In this document: in pieces, positions 1 through 6,540 of the stretch | Layout: each line of letters opens with the position of its first letter | Position numbering within the stretch: position 1 is the first letter of the stretch | Source: Cytophagia bacterium | Lineage (GTDB): Bacteria > Bacteroidota > Bacteroidia > Cytophagales > Cyclobacteriaceae | Direction: 5' to 3' | Assembly: GCA_013373005.1 (NCBI GenBank) | Contig: JABXIP010000053.1 | Coordinates: forward strand, 1 to 10,470 | Length of the DNA: 10,470 nucleotides | The notes under the pieces: generated by a model | Seen by the model: only the letters and a program-made list of their open reading frames with translations | What the model was told of the DNA's origin: nothing | The model's database searches: none | Program-made: the position numbers and the translations under genes

Positions 1-432
1 AGAAAGCTCTCCAATGTAGCGTTTATTGGGCATCAGAATAAAGAAGGAGTAAGAAGAATACTGAATATTACGGATGCAACTTATGTCTCTTTCGCCAATA
101 TTCCGGTCCTCAGCACCAATAGCCCAAACAAACTATTCGATAGCCTGGCTGCCGGTAAATTGACCATTGTTAACTCTCCTGGATGGACTAAAGCACTAGT
201 GGAACAATACAAGTGTGGGTTCTATGCCGATCCAGAGCAACCTTTAGATTTTATTAAAAAGCTTAGGCCATTTCTGGAGCAGGAAGCTACTTTAGAAAGC
301 TACAAAATTAATGCTCGCCAAATTGCCGAAAAGCTATATTCCAAAAGCCTGCAGATAGAAAAGCTAACTAAAATTCTCAACAATGAAAACCAACTAAAGA
401 CTAGCGAGAACGAGGTCTATATTTCGACTTAG
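1..432 (+). CDS. Glycosyltransferase family 4, C-terminal fragment (5' end outside window)
   Basis: The reading frame is open from base 1 to the TAG at 430-432, giving 143 residues of a protein whose N-terminus lies left of the window. Residues 43-53 read NKLFDSLAAGK, followed by a hydrophobic strand, a conserved Gly-Trp and then LVEQYKCGFY. This is the nucleotide-sugar-binding part of the C-terminal GT-B lobe of family 4 glycosyltransferases, close to the WbuB-like group; the conserved glutamate of many GT4 enzymes is replaced here by the N-K-L-F-D segment typical of that subgroup. Such enzymes transfer a sugar from an activated donor in the cytoplasm during O-antigen or capsule synthesis. 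Donor and acceptor cannot be read from this fragment. The last 32 bases overlap the 3' end of the convergent gldB gene. Family assignment is fairly secure; the pathway is inferred. Confidence 0.8.
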   Translation, partial: RKLSNVAFIGHQNKEGVRRILNITDATYVSFANIPVLSTNSPNKLFDSLAAGKLTIVNSPGWTKALVEQYKCGFYADPEQPLDFIKKLRPFLEQEATLESYKINARQIAEKLYSKSLQIEKLTKILNNENQLKTSENEVYIST

Positions 433-1690
433 TAAGAATTTTCTGAGCATCAGTTTCCTTCATCAGGTCAACAAAGCTAATGTCTGTTTCTTCCTGATAT
501 GCCTTTACAATCTGCCAGCCCAACCACTGACCTATTCTTCCAGGAGCTCTTCGATCTATTTCCAGCACATTAGGCCGCTCGTCTATATAGCGAGTGATGT
601 GTGTAGGCTGCTCGCTGTAAAAGAGCTTCTCTTCCAGAAAGTGATTCCAAATCACTGCCTCGCTCACAGTTGCATTCGCAATATCCTGACTTGTGTATCC
701 CACAATAAGACTATCAGGCGTGCATGGTAACATCTGCTTGGCAAAGGCAAAAGCCTTCCCGTAATATATCATTTCATCGAGCACAGTTCTCTTTCCTTCA
801 CCCGTTGCATTGTAGGGTAGTGACATAAACTGCATCAACTGAGGAGCCAGATGATCAGGTGTGAGCCTTTTGAGAATGTAATCATAAACATTAGGCCTGT
901 AGGTAGCCTCTTCACCCAAATAGTAGTCGAGCCCTATGACAATCAAAGAATCAGATAGGTAGACATCTTTACCAAAGGCGGAGTAGACAGCCTGAACTTT
1001 TGGGCTCTCAAATTCAGGGTAAAAGCGCTTTAGTCTGGCAAAGGCCTGGTCTAATTCATAAGCTACTTTCTGAGCACTGATAAGACGAAGGGTTTCCTGA
1101 TATAGTGTATCTACATAAGGGTTTTGGAGTAGTTGAAAATTCTCCTCTAACAGGTCTTCAGGCGTCTGAAAATTGAAAACAAACTTGAAGTATTCAAACT
1201 CTGAAGGATTGGCCTGCAAGTAAGTGTCGATAGTAAGCGTAGAGGTTAAATCTTCAATAGATGATGTATTTAAGAGATCGAAAATATCCCTTAAACTTTT
1301 ATCCCGCTTCGCATTTAGGTACTCAAAGGTGAGATATTCTCTAATCTCCCGGTTTTCATCCAACAGTTCCTGAAAGTTTTCAAATGTTCTCGATTTAAAA
1401 ATGGCCTTGACCTTAGGTATCTGAGTAAACTTCAATACCTCATTGAGAAAGGCCTCTTTTGGTACCAAATCAGCAAATCCAAAGAAGTAATCACGAATAA
1501 TGGGATGAGTTTTGAAGAAATTGGTCAACTGCTCTCTGGTCTCAATACCGTATATTTCATGAGTCAGATCTTCAAAATCTAGCTCGACATCAATATCAGT
1601 TAAGTCAACCTCATCGTTACAATCATCATTGGAACAGGCCACAAAAAACAGCACGATTAGCAAAAAAGACCAGCGTTTCAACATCCTCAT
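401..1690 (-). CDS. gldB: Gliding motility lipoprotein GldB (long form with internal repeats)
   Basis: A 429-residue lipoprotein. Residues 4-18 form a hydrophobic signal ending in the lipobox F-V-A-C (Cys19), followed by an acidic S-N-D-D stretch. The C-terminal half carries GldB hallmarks: DSLIVIGLDYYLGE (247-260), a Y-I-x-K-R block (271-275), LDEMIYYGKA (304-313), GYT (331-333), the block PGRIGQWLGWQIVKAYQ (383-399) and LMKETDAQKIL (409-419). GldB is an envelope lipoprotein required for gliding in Flavobacterium johnsoniae and functionally linked to GldD, GldE and type IX secretion; its biochemical activity is not known. At 429 aa it is clearly longer than the roughly 320 aa I remember for Flavobacterium GldB. 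The extra length is in residues 24-205, where a helical module of about 50 residues seems repeated. ATG at 1688-1690 is the start; a second in-frame ATG lies two codons later. gldC, a usual partner, is not adjacent. Confidence 0.88.
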   Translation of the reverse strand: MRMLKRWSFLLIVLFFVACSNDDCNDEVDLTDIDVELDFEDLTHEIYGIETREQLTNFFKTHPIIRDYFFGFADLVPKEAFLNEVLKFTQIPKVKAIFKSRTFENFQELLDENREIREYLTFEYLNAKRDKSLRDIFDLLNTSSIEDLTSTLTIDTYLQANPSEFEYFKFVFNFQTPEDLLEENFQLLQNPYVDTLYQETLRLISAQKVAYELDQAFARLKRFYPEFESPKVQAVYSAFGKDVYLSDSLIVIGLDYYLGEEATYRPNVYDYILKRLTPDHLAPQLMQFMSLPYNATGEGKRTVLDEMIYYGKAFAFAKQMLPCTPDSLIVGYTSQDIANATVSEAVIWNHFLEEKLFYSEQPTHITRYIDERPNVLEIDRRAPGRIGQWLGWQIVKAYQEETDISFVDLMKETDAQKILTKSKYRPRSR

Positions 1691-1701
1691 TTTTTAATTG
1701 A

Positions 1702-1709
1702 CAAAACTA
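1702..1709 (-). promoter_or_regulatory. Candidate gldB promoter, -7 element
   Basis: Read on the minus strand these bases are TAGTTTTG, an exact match to the Bacteroidota sigma-factor -7 consensus TAnnTTTG. About 21 bases further upstream, inside the first codons of the divergent gene, the minus strand reads TTTC, one mismatch from the -33 TTTG box. The box ends only 11 bases before the gldB ATG, so the transcript would have almost no leader. No equally good element is visible for the rightward gene in the same 38 bp. Confidence 0.4.
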
Positions 1710-1728
1710 TTCATTTATTTTATCCCAC

Positions 1729-2382
1729 ATGAAAAAACACCTTTTCTCTGCTGTTATTGCCCTCCTTTTAATAAACACAGCAAACGCGCAAATTGATGAC
1801 TACAGGATAGGTATCACAGTAGGTCCAACGTTCTCCTATAATAGAAGCCCTAATGAAGGGAGCAACACCTCTGTAGAAAAGGATGGATCTGCAGTAAAAT
1901 TTTTATTAGGAGCCTTTGTAGATATACCATTTAAGGATAATTACTACTTCCATGGAGGTATTAACTATGCCACCAAAGTCACTAAAATAACTGTTACCGA
2001 CCCAAGGTTTCTTGGAGGACAGCCAGACAGTGAAAGGTATGATCATGAGTATCTTCAGGTACCATTGCTCGTCAAGCTATACACCAATGAGGTGTTACTC
2101 GATACCCGCCTATTTTTTAATTTCGGACTTATACCGGAAATAAGATTGAACACAAGTACCGAAGATGCTGGGGTAATGTATATAAGCAAATTCCAGAGCA
2201 TAGACTTGGCAGGTAATTTTGGAGGGGGACTTGAAAGAGCCATTGGAGTGAATACCAATGTATTTGCTGCTCTCAATTTTAACATAGGCTTCTTGAATCA
2301 GGTCAATGAACAAAACCCGATTTATGATGACATCAAGGTAAAGAACAACATGTTCGCCCTGGAGATTGGTATTAAGTTCTAA
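1729..2382 (+). CDS. Small outer-membrane beta-barrel protein (OMP_b-brl type)
   Basis: A 217-residue exported protein. Residues 1-20 are a signal peptide (positive MKK, hydrophobic core, A-N-A cleavage site before Gln21). The mature part alternates hydrophobic and polar residues in strand-like stretches: YRIGITVGPTFSY, VKFLLGAFVDIPF, YYFHGGINYATK, LQVPLLVKLY, RLFFNFGLIPEI and NVFAALNFNIGF. It ends in FALEIGIKF with a terminal Phe, as expected for a barrel recognised by the BAM complex. The pattern fits the eight-stranded barrel family that databases often label 'porin family' or 'PorT family'. I do not claim it is the type IX secretion protein PorT, because I see no specific motif. It starts 38 bp from divergent gldB, which could imply shared control but does not show shared function. 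ATG at 1729-1731 is the natural start, directly before the signal peptide. Confidence 0.75.
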   Translation: MKKHLFSAVIALLLINTANAQIDDYRIGITVGPTFSYNRSPNEGSNTSVEKDGSAVKFLLGAFVDIPFKDNYYFHGGINYATKVTKITVTDPRFLGGQPDSERYDHEYLQVPLLVKLYTNEVLLDTRLFFNFGLIPEIRLNTSTEDAGVMYISKFQSIDLAGNFGGGLERAIGVNTNVFAALNFNIGFLNQVNEQNPIYDDIKVKNNMFALEIGIKF

Positions 2383-2416
2383 CAAAAAACCCCAACTCAT
2401 TGCTGAATTGGGGTTC
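2381..2416 (-). terminator. Intrinsic terminator for the leftward HU-TPR-rng cluster, possibly bidirectional
   Basis: AACCCCAA (2388-2395) pairs perfectly with TTGGGGTT (2408-2415). After one C/A mismatch three further pairs close a four-base TTGC loop. Read leftwards the stem is followed by a T-rich tail (complement of the A-tract 2384-2389), a classical rho-independent terminator 21 bases beyond the RNase G stop codon. Read rightwards the stem lies six bases after the beta-barrel stop, but the following bases are only moderately T-rich, so termination in that direction would be weaker. Confidence 0.85.
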
Positions 2417-2436
2417 CTATCTATTTCGAATATCTC

Positions 2437-3993
2437 TTAAGCTTTTAGCTCAATTTCTTCGCCCATTTTGTTGTAGAATACATATTGATTCAGACCTAGT
2501 GAACTGTCTTTCTCCAATTTCACCCAAGTGTGATACTTTCTATACCACTGCCATCTCTTAGAGAATACCCCCTTAGTGAAATAGGCAAATAGGAATGGAT
2601 GAAGTGTTACAGTAACATTCTTCTCATTCTGAGTGGTAAGAATATATTCCAGATTCTTCTCAATGGTATCTGACACGAGAATGGTTGCACTCACAGTTCC
2701 AGTACCCTGACAAGTAGGACAAACTTCTCTTGTAGTAATGTTCATCTCAGGTCTTACCCTTTGGCGGGTAATCTGCATTAAACCAAACTTGGTAAGAGGA
2801 AGAATTGTATTCTTAGCTCGGTCGGTGTCCATGAGATTCTTCATCTCTGCATAAAGCCTTTTCTTGTTGTCAGGCTTACGCATATCAATGAAGTCGATGA
2901 CGATGATGCCACCCATATCTCTCAGTCTCAACTGACGCGCAATTTCCTTTGCAGCCTCAAGGTTTACAGCCAGTGCTGTAGACTCCTGATCTTCGCCTGC
3001 ATTAGATTTATTACCACTATTCACGTCAATAACGTGAAGTGCTTCTGTGTGCTCAATAATCAAGTAGCCTCCTTTTGGAAGACTTACTGATTTACCAAAG
3101 AGCGACTTCAACTGCTTTTCAATACCAAAGGCTTCAAAAATCTTAGCCTTGCCATTGTACAGCTTTACAATCTTCTCTTTGTCTGGAGCAATCTTTCTGA
3201 TATACTCCTTAATCTCATCGTGAATCTCTTTGTCGTCAGTAACAAGACTGTCGAAAGACTCATTCAGAATATCTCTTAGAAGTGATGAAGCTCTGCTCAT
3301 TTCACCAATCACCTTCTCGCGAGGTTTGGTAGCATGCAGCTTCTTCATTCCTGCTTTCCAGGATTCTTCCAGGTTTCTTAAATCTTTGTCTAGTTCGGTT
3401 ACGTTTTTTCCTTTAGCTACGGTGCGAATGATGCAGCCAAAGTTTTCCGGCTTAATAGATGAGATTAAACGCAATAAGCGTTTTCTTTCCTCTCCATCGG
3501 TAATCTTTTTGGATATGTTGATGGAATTGGAGAACGGCACTAAAACCATGTAGCGCCCAGCTAACGACAACTCGCAGGTAAGTCGCGGCCCTTTTGTAGA
3601 AATTGGTTCCTTGACAATCTGAACCAGAATTTGCTGCCCTTTTGTGAGCACCTGATTCATTTTGCCTAGTTTATTGATATCCGGTTCATTCTTGAAATTG
3701 GCAAGTGAACCTGACGTATGCTTATTGGAAAGAGCCTTTTTAGAATACTTATTCAAAGACCTAATCTGCGGCCCCAAATCGAGGTAATGCAGAAAGGCGT
3801 CTTTCTCGTAACCAATATCAATAAACGCGGCATTTAAACCGGGAACAATTTTCTTAACTGTTCCCAGATAAATATCTCCGACTTTAAACTTGTTCTCATC
3901 ATTATCATGATGGAACTCAGTTAAATTCTTTTCCTTAAGAAGGGCTATACGACTACCGTTCTGAGTTGAATTAATAATCAATTCATTACTCAA
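2437..3993 (-). CDS. rng: Ribonuclease G (Rne/Rng family)
   Basis: A 518-residue endoribonuclease of the RNase E/G catalytic type, which cleaves single-stranded RNA in rRNA maturation and mRNA decay. The S1 RNA-binding domain begins near residue 38 (GDIYLGTVKKIVPGLNAAF) and is interrupted by a basic, low-similarity insertion at about 76-115 before resuming at GQQILVQIVKEP; I recall this insertion as usual in Bacteroidota homologues. The catalytic core has VIDVNSG (321-327, metal ligand Asp323) and VIDFIDM (365-371, Asp367). The Zn-link is C-P-T-C (425-428) followed by GTG. There is no RNase E C-terminal scaffold, hence RNase G. Translation must start at the TTG at 3991-3993: an in-frame stop lies 21 bases upstream, no in-frame ATG precedes the S1 domain, and MSNELIINS is the familiar family N-terminus. 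It is the last gene of the leftward cluster. Confidence 0.95.
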   Translation of the reverse strand: MSNELIINSTQNGSRIALLKEKNLTEFHHDNDENKFKVGDIYLGTVKKIVPGLNAAFIDIGYEKDAFLHYLDLGPQIRSLNKYSKKALSNKHTSGSLANFKNEPDINKLGKMNQVLTKGQQILVQIVKEPISTKGPRLTCELSLAGRYMVLVPFSNSINISKKITDGEERKRLLRLISSIKPENFGCIIRTVAKGKNVTELDKDLRNLEESWKAGMKKLHATKPREKVIGEMSRASSLLRDILNESFDSLVTDDKEIHDEIKEYIRKIAPDKEKIVKLYNGKAKIFEAFGIEKQLKSLFGKSVSLPKGGYLIIEHTEALHVIDVNSGNKSNAGEDQESTALAVNLEAAKEIARQLRLRDMGGIIVIDFIDMRKPDNKKRLYAEMKNLMDTDRAKNTILPLTKFGLMQITRQRVRPEMNITTREVCPTCQGTGTVSATILVSDTIEKNLEYILTTQNEKNVTVTLHPFLFAYFTKGVFSKRWQWYRKYHTWVKLEKDSSLGLNQYVFYNKMGEEIELKA

Positions 3994-4028
3994 TGTGGTA
4001 GAGGTTATATGTTAAAAATAGAACAATC

Positions 4029-4045
4029 TAGGTGTTTGGCACCTA
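4029..4045 (-). promoter_or_regulatory. Hairpin between the 29-aa gene and rng (possible attenuator or processing site)
   Basis: TAGGTG (4029-4034) and CACCTA (4040-4045) form a perfect 6-bp stem with a five-base loop. On the transcribed minus strand the stem is followed, after about eight bases, by a CTATTTTT run. This resembles a weak terminator. It could reduce read-through from the highly expressed upstream genes into rng, or be an RNase target site for feedback by RNase G itself. Both roles are inference. Confidence 0.35.
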
Positions 4046-4052
4046 AAGAAGA

Positions 4053-4142
4053 TTACTTCTTCTTGTGTCTGTTCTTTCTTAGCCTCTTCTTTCTCTTGTG
4101 AGTAGAAATCTTATGTCTTTTTCTTTTTTTACCGCAAGGCAT
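4053..4142 (-). CDS. 29-residue highly basic AURKAIP1/COX24-domain protein (ribosome-associated family)
   Basis: A complete small ORF of 29 codons plus stop. The ATG is at 4140-4142 (read on the minus strand) and the TAA at 4053-4055. The product begins MPCGKKRKRHKI, continues with THKRKKRLRKN and ends in three lysines; more than half of its residues are Lys, Arg or His. This matches the tiny conserved Bacteroidota protein annotated as AURKAIP1/COX24 domain-containing. Related short basic proteins are ribosomal: mitochondrial mS38 (AURKAIP1/Cox24) and actinobacterial bS22 bind small-subunit rRNA. A ribosomal role here is inferred from family, composition and its place in a cluster with RNase G. 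Position 3 is Cys where I remember Ser as common. It lies 21 bp after the TPR gene and 59 bp before rng on the same strand, so it is probably co-transcribed. Confidence 0.88.
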   Translation of the reverse strand: MPCGKKRKRHKISTHKRKKRLRKNRHKKK

Positions 4143-4163
4143 AATCTTAATGTTTTAATGTTT

Positions 4164-4979
4164 TCAATTAATTCTTTCCAGATACTCATCTGCAGCGGTC
4201 AGAACCTGCTCAGAAGCATCTAATGTTTTTACTTTCTCGAACTGTGCTTTAGCCTTCACTAATTGTCCGGCTTCATAATAACACACGCCCAAAAAGAAGT
4301 TTCCTTCTATATGGCTGGGATAATAGTTTACAAGAGCCTGGAAACGCTCAATGCCATTTTCAAACTGACCGGTTTGAATGGACATTCTTCCCATACTCAT
4401 AAGCGCTTTTTCGTTTCTTGGGTCAATCTCAATAATTTCCCTCAACATCATAATTCCCTGCATCGGTGCCGGACCGGCTATATATGTCATAGCCATGTTA
4501 TGTTTAGCATCCAGATTGTCGGGTTGCTGCTCGAGTACTTTTTCGTAAGCTTCTCTTGCTTTTTTTCCCAGTAATGTCACTTTTTGCTCATCTAAGGCAA
4601 ACGTAAATGCCTCAAAATAAACATCACCAGCCTTTTGCCAGTGTTCAATTTTATTAAACCTTTCTGCGAACTGGCCTGCGTAATACGCGGCACTATCGTA
4701 CTGGTTAATTTCCATGAATACCCTCATAAGTGAATCTAAAGCCACTTCTGAAGGTTGCATATTGCCATTCACGAATAACTGACCTTTCCAGTGGTCAATT
4801 TTAGGTTGAATTTCTTCAGGCACCTCAGAACTATGATCCACCACTCCTCCCGGAGCTGTCTCATCTAAAAATTCTGCAGGTGTTGCATTATCATTATCTA
4901 CCACTACCCGAGGTAGGCTATAGATGCCTATTACGGCCGCAATGGCAACAACAATGAGAATTACCTGATTTCTATTCAT
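4164..4979 (-). CDS. Membrane-anchored tetratricopeptide-repeat protein
   Basis: A 271-residue protein starting at the ATG at 4977-4979. A TTG three codons earlier is also open, but the ATG gives the cleaner N-terminus MNRNQVILIVVAIAAVIGIY. Residues 5-22 form one transmembrane helix with no lipobox, then an acidic Pro/Glu-rich linker to about residue 60. The rest is helical. TPR units can be recognised at about 112-150 (AREAYEKVLEQQPDN), 154-188 (REIIEIDPRNE), 191-222 (GQFENGIERFQALVNYYPS) and 225-256 (YYEAGQLVKAKAQFEKV), each with the usual Gly/Ala/Tyr/Pro spacing. Such proteins are protein-protein scaffolds; the partner cannot be told from sequence. It begins 18 bp after the HU stop and ends 21 bp before the 29-aa gene, so it is the second gene of the HU-rng cluster. 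Its function is unknown. Confidence 0.87.
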   Translation of the reverse strand: MNRNQVILIVVAIAAVIGIYSLPRVVVDNDNATPAEFLDETAPGGVVDHSSEVPEEIQPKIDHWKGQLFVNGNMQPSEVALDSLMRVFMEINQYDSAAYYAGQFAERFNKIEHWQKAGDVYFEAFTFALDEQKVTLLGKKAREAYEKVLEQQPDNLDAKHNMAMTYIAGPAPMQGIMMLREIIEIDPRNEKALMSMGRMSIQTGQFENGIERFQALVNYYPSHIEGNFFLGVCYYEAGQLVKAKAQFEKVKTLDASEQVLTAADEYLERIN

Positions 4980-4997
4980 AAAGCCCAAAGGCTTTTA

Positions 4998-5300
4998 TTA
5001 ACTATTTGCAGCTTTTACTTTAGAGCTAGACTTAACTTGCTCTATAAAAACCTTTGAAGGTTTAAAGCTTGGCACAAAGTGCTCATCGATAACAATAGCC
5101 GTGTTCTTAGAAATATTACGAGCAATTTTCTTTGCCCTTTTCTTATTCACAAAGCTTCCAAACCCTCTTACATAAATGTTCTCACCCTCAGCCATCGAAT
5201 CTTTAACCACAGCAAAAAGAGTCTCAACAGTTGTAGTAACATCAGATCTATCGATACCTGTTTTGTCCGCGATCTGATTGATAACATCTGCTTTAGTCAC
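4998..5300 (-). CDS. HU/IHF-family DNA-binding protein
   Basis: A 100-residue protein with the complete HU fold. Two N-terminal dimerisation helices (MTKADVINQIADKTG and the helix at about 19-37) are followed by the signature VRGFGSF (44-50) and the DNA-binding arm K-K-R-A-K-K-I-A-R-N (53-62). VPSFKPSK (76-83) returns to the body, and a short basic tail follows. The dimer inserts its arms into the minor groove and bends DNA in the nucleoid. The RNISKNTAIV arm matches the form I know from Bacteroidota, where this gene is often next to mutY. The start is GTG (complement of CAC at 5298-5300): a stop lies 12 bases further upstream in frame and there is no ATG. It is the first gene of the leftward cluster and diverges from mutY. 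I give no symbol because Bacteroidota carry several HU paralogues. Confidence 0.93.
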   Translation of the reverse strand: MTKADVINQIADKTGIDRSDVTTTVETLFAVVKDSMAEGENIYVRGFGSFVNKKRAKKIARNISKNTAIVIDEHFVPSFKPSKVFIEQVKSSSKVKAANS

Positions 5301-5349
5301 TGTATTCTTCTTTTAATTGATAAAACTTTACAAAAAACTTATTCTCAGT

Positions 5350-5357
5350 TATTTTGG
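5350..5357 (+). promoter_or_regulatory. Weak candidate mutY-operon promoter
   Basis: TATTTTGG is close to the Bacteroidota -7 box TAnnTTTG, and TTTA lies 19 bases upstream (5327-5330) at the expected -33 distance. Both boxes are imperfect. A transcript starting near 5363 would exclude the upstream TTG at 5354 as mutY start, in line with the start chosen here. The element overlaps the core region of the opposing HU promoter candidate. Confidence 0.25.
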
Positions 5358-5361
5358 CCTG

Positions 5362-5369
5362 CAAAATTA
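5362..5369 (-). promoter_or_regulatory. Candidate HU promoter, -7 element
   Basis: On the minus strand these bases read TAATTTTG, an exact TAnnTTTG match. After a 19-base spacer the upstream position (5389-5392) reads TTTT, one mismatch from the -33 TTTG box. Transcription would begin near 5356, giving an AT-rich leader of about 55 bases before the HU GTG start. Confidence 0.45.
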
Positions 5370-5443
5370 AGGGATCAGGTCTAATTATAAAACCTATTCC
5401 TAAAAAATTCTATCGCTTCCTACCTAAAACCAAAGCCAAAACC

Positions 5444-6502
5444 TTGGATAGAGAAATATTTGTAAATCAATTAATTAGATGGTACGACCATCAAAAGCGC
5501 GATTTACCATGGAGAAGGACGAATGACCCATATAAAATTTGGCTATCCGAAATAATTCTTCAACAAACGCGGGTAAGCCAAGGTATGCCATATTACCTAA
5601 AATTTATTGAAACTTTCCCTACTGTTAACGACCTGGCAAAGGCCTCAGAACAAGAAGTTTTAAGATTATGGCAGGGTTTGGGCTATTATTCAAGAGCAAG
5701 AAACCTTCATGCCTGTGCAAAAATGGTGGTGGATCAATACAAAGGGGAGTTCCCCAAAACATTTGATGAACTACTGAAATTGAAAGGGATTGGTCGCTAT
5801 ACTGCTGCTGCCATTTCTTCAATGGCCTTCCATCAGGTTAATGCTGTTGTTGATGGCAACGTCTACCGTGTACTTTCACGAGTCTTTGGCATTTATGATG
5901 ACATTGCAGATACAAAATCGGCCAAAGTCTTTGAAAAGCTTGCCAATGAATTGATCCCTGAAAAGCATCCGGGCGAATACAATCAGGCAATCATGGACTT
6001 CGGAGCCATTCAATGCACTCCCAAAAGTCCATCTTGCGCCATGTGCCCATTCTCTAACCAATGCTATGCCTTTAACAAAGGAGAGATTGAAGCGCTACCG
6101 GTAAAAAGTAAAAAGGTAAAAGTGAAAAAGCTTTACTTTAGTTATTTAGTTTTTGAACATGAGGATGAACTACTGATGCATGAGCGTGAGGGCAACGACA
6201 TATGGAAAGGGCTTCATCAGTTCCACCTGATTCAATCAGAGGAGAACGCAGGTAATGAATCTATTCTCAAACAGGCTTCTGAATTAGCGAATTTTGAAGT
6301 GCAGGACATCTCGGAAGAAGTAAAGCATGTTTTAACCCATCGCCAGATTTTTGCACGGTTTTTTAGGCTTCAGGTGAATGATTTGAATACCTTTGTTGAT
6401 ATTCGGAAAGAATTGAATCTGAAGGCATACACTCTCAAACAGATTCAGGAGTTGCCAAAACCCATTCTTATTGAGAACTATTTGAAAAAAGCCTTCTATT
6501 AG
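5444..6502 (+). CDS. mutY: A/G-specific adenine DNA glycosylase MutY
   Basis: Base-excision repair enzyme that removes adenine mispaired with 8-oxoguanine or guanine. With the start at the TTG 5444-5446 the protein has 352 residues, and every key residue sits one position before its Escherichia coli counterpart. These are: catalytic Glu36 in WLSEIILQQTRV, GLGYYSRARN near 79-88, the helix-hairpin-helix KLKGIGRYTAAAI (112-124), catalytic Asp137 in VVDGNVYRV, and the [4Fe-4S] ligands Cys191, 198, 201 and 207 (spacing C-x6-C-x2-C-x5-C). The C-terminal part (from about 225) is the NUDIX-like 8-oxoG recognition domain with THRQIFARFF. The frame is open back to a TTG at 5354, but those 30 extra residues have no counterpart in the family and overlap promoter candidates. 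No ATG is available. It is the first gene of a rightward cluster, 38 bp before ssb. Confidence 0.95.
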   Translation: MDREIFVNQLIRWYDHQKRDLPWRRTNDPYKIWLSEIILQQTRVSQGMPYYLKFIETFPTVNDLAKASEQEVLRLWQGLGYYSRARNLHACAKMVVDQYKGEFPKTFDELLKLKGIGRYTAAAISSMAFHQVNAVVDGNVYRVLSRVFGIYDDIADTKSAKVFEKLANELIPEKHPGEYNQAIMDFGAIQCTPKSPSCAMCPFSNQCYAFNKGEIEALPVKSKKVKVKKLYFSYLVFEHEDELLMHEREGNDIWKGLHQFHLIQSEENAGNESILKQASELANFEVQDISEEVKHVLTHRQIFARFFRLQVNDLNTFVDIRKELNLKAYTLKQIQELPKPILIENYLKKAFY

Positions 6503-6540
6503 TTAATTTCATTCAATTCAATCTTTAAATATTTAATGTT

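Noticed and set aside
1729..2382. Assignment of the beta-barrel protein as the type IX secretion component PorT/SprT
   Set aside because: Only general barrel features are visible. Database 'PorT family' labels cover many unrelated small barrels, and proximity to gldB alone is not evidence.
2055..2400. Two minus-strand ORFs of 76 and 96 codons across the beta-barrel gene
   Set aside because: They lie antisense to a gene with a clear signal peptide and strand pattern. Their products show no domain or signal, and they run through the terminator region.
4980..4988. TTG start three codons upstream for the TPR protein
   Set aside because: The ATG at 4977-4979 directly precedes the membrane helix, so the TTG is not needed; the difference is minor.
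5354..5443. Upstream TTG start for mutY adding 30 residues
   Set aside because: With the start at 5444 all catalytic and Fe-S residues fall one position from E. coli MutY. The extra stretch has no family match and overlaps promoter-like sequence.
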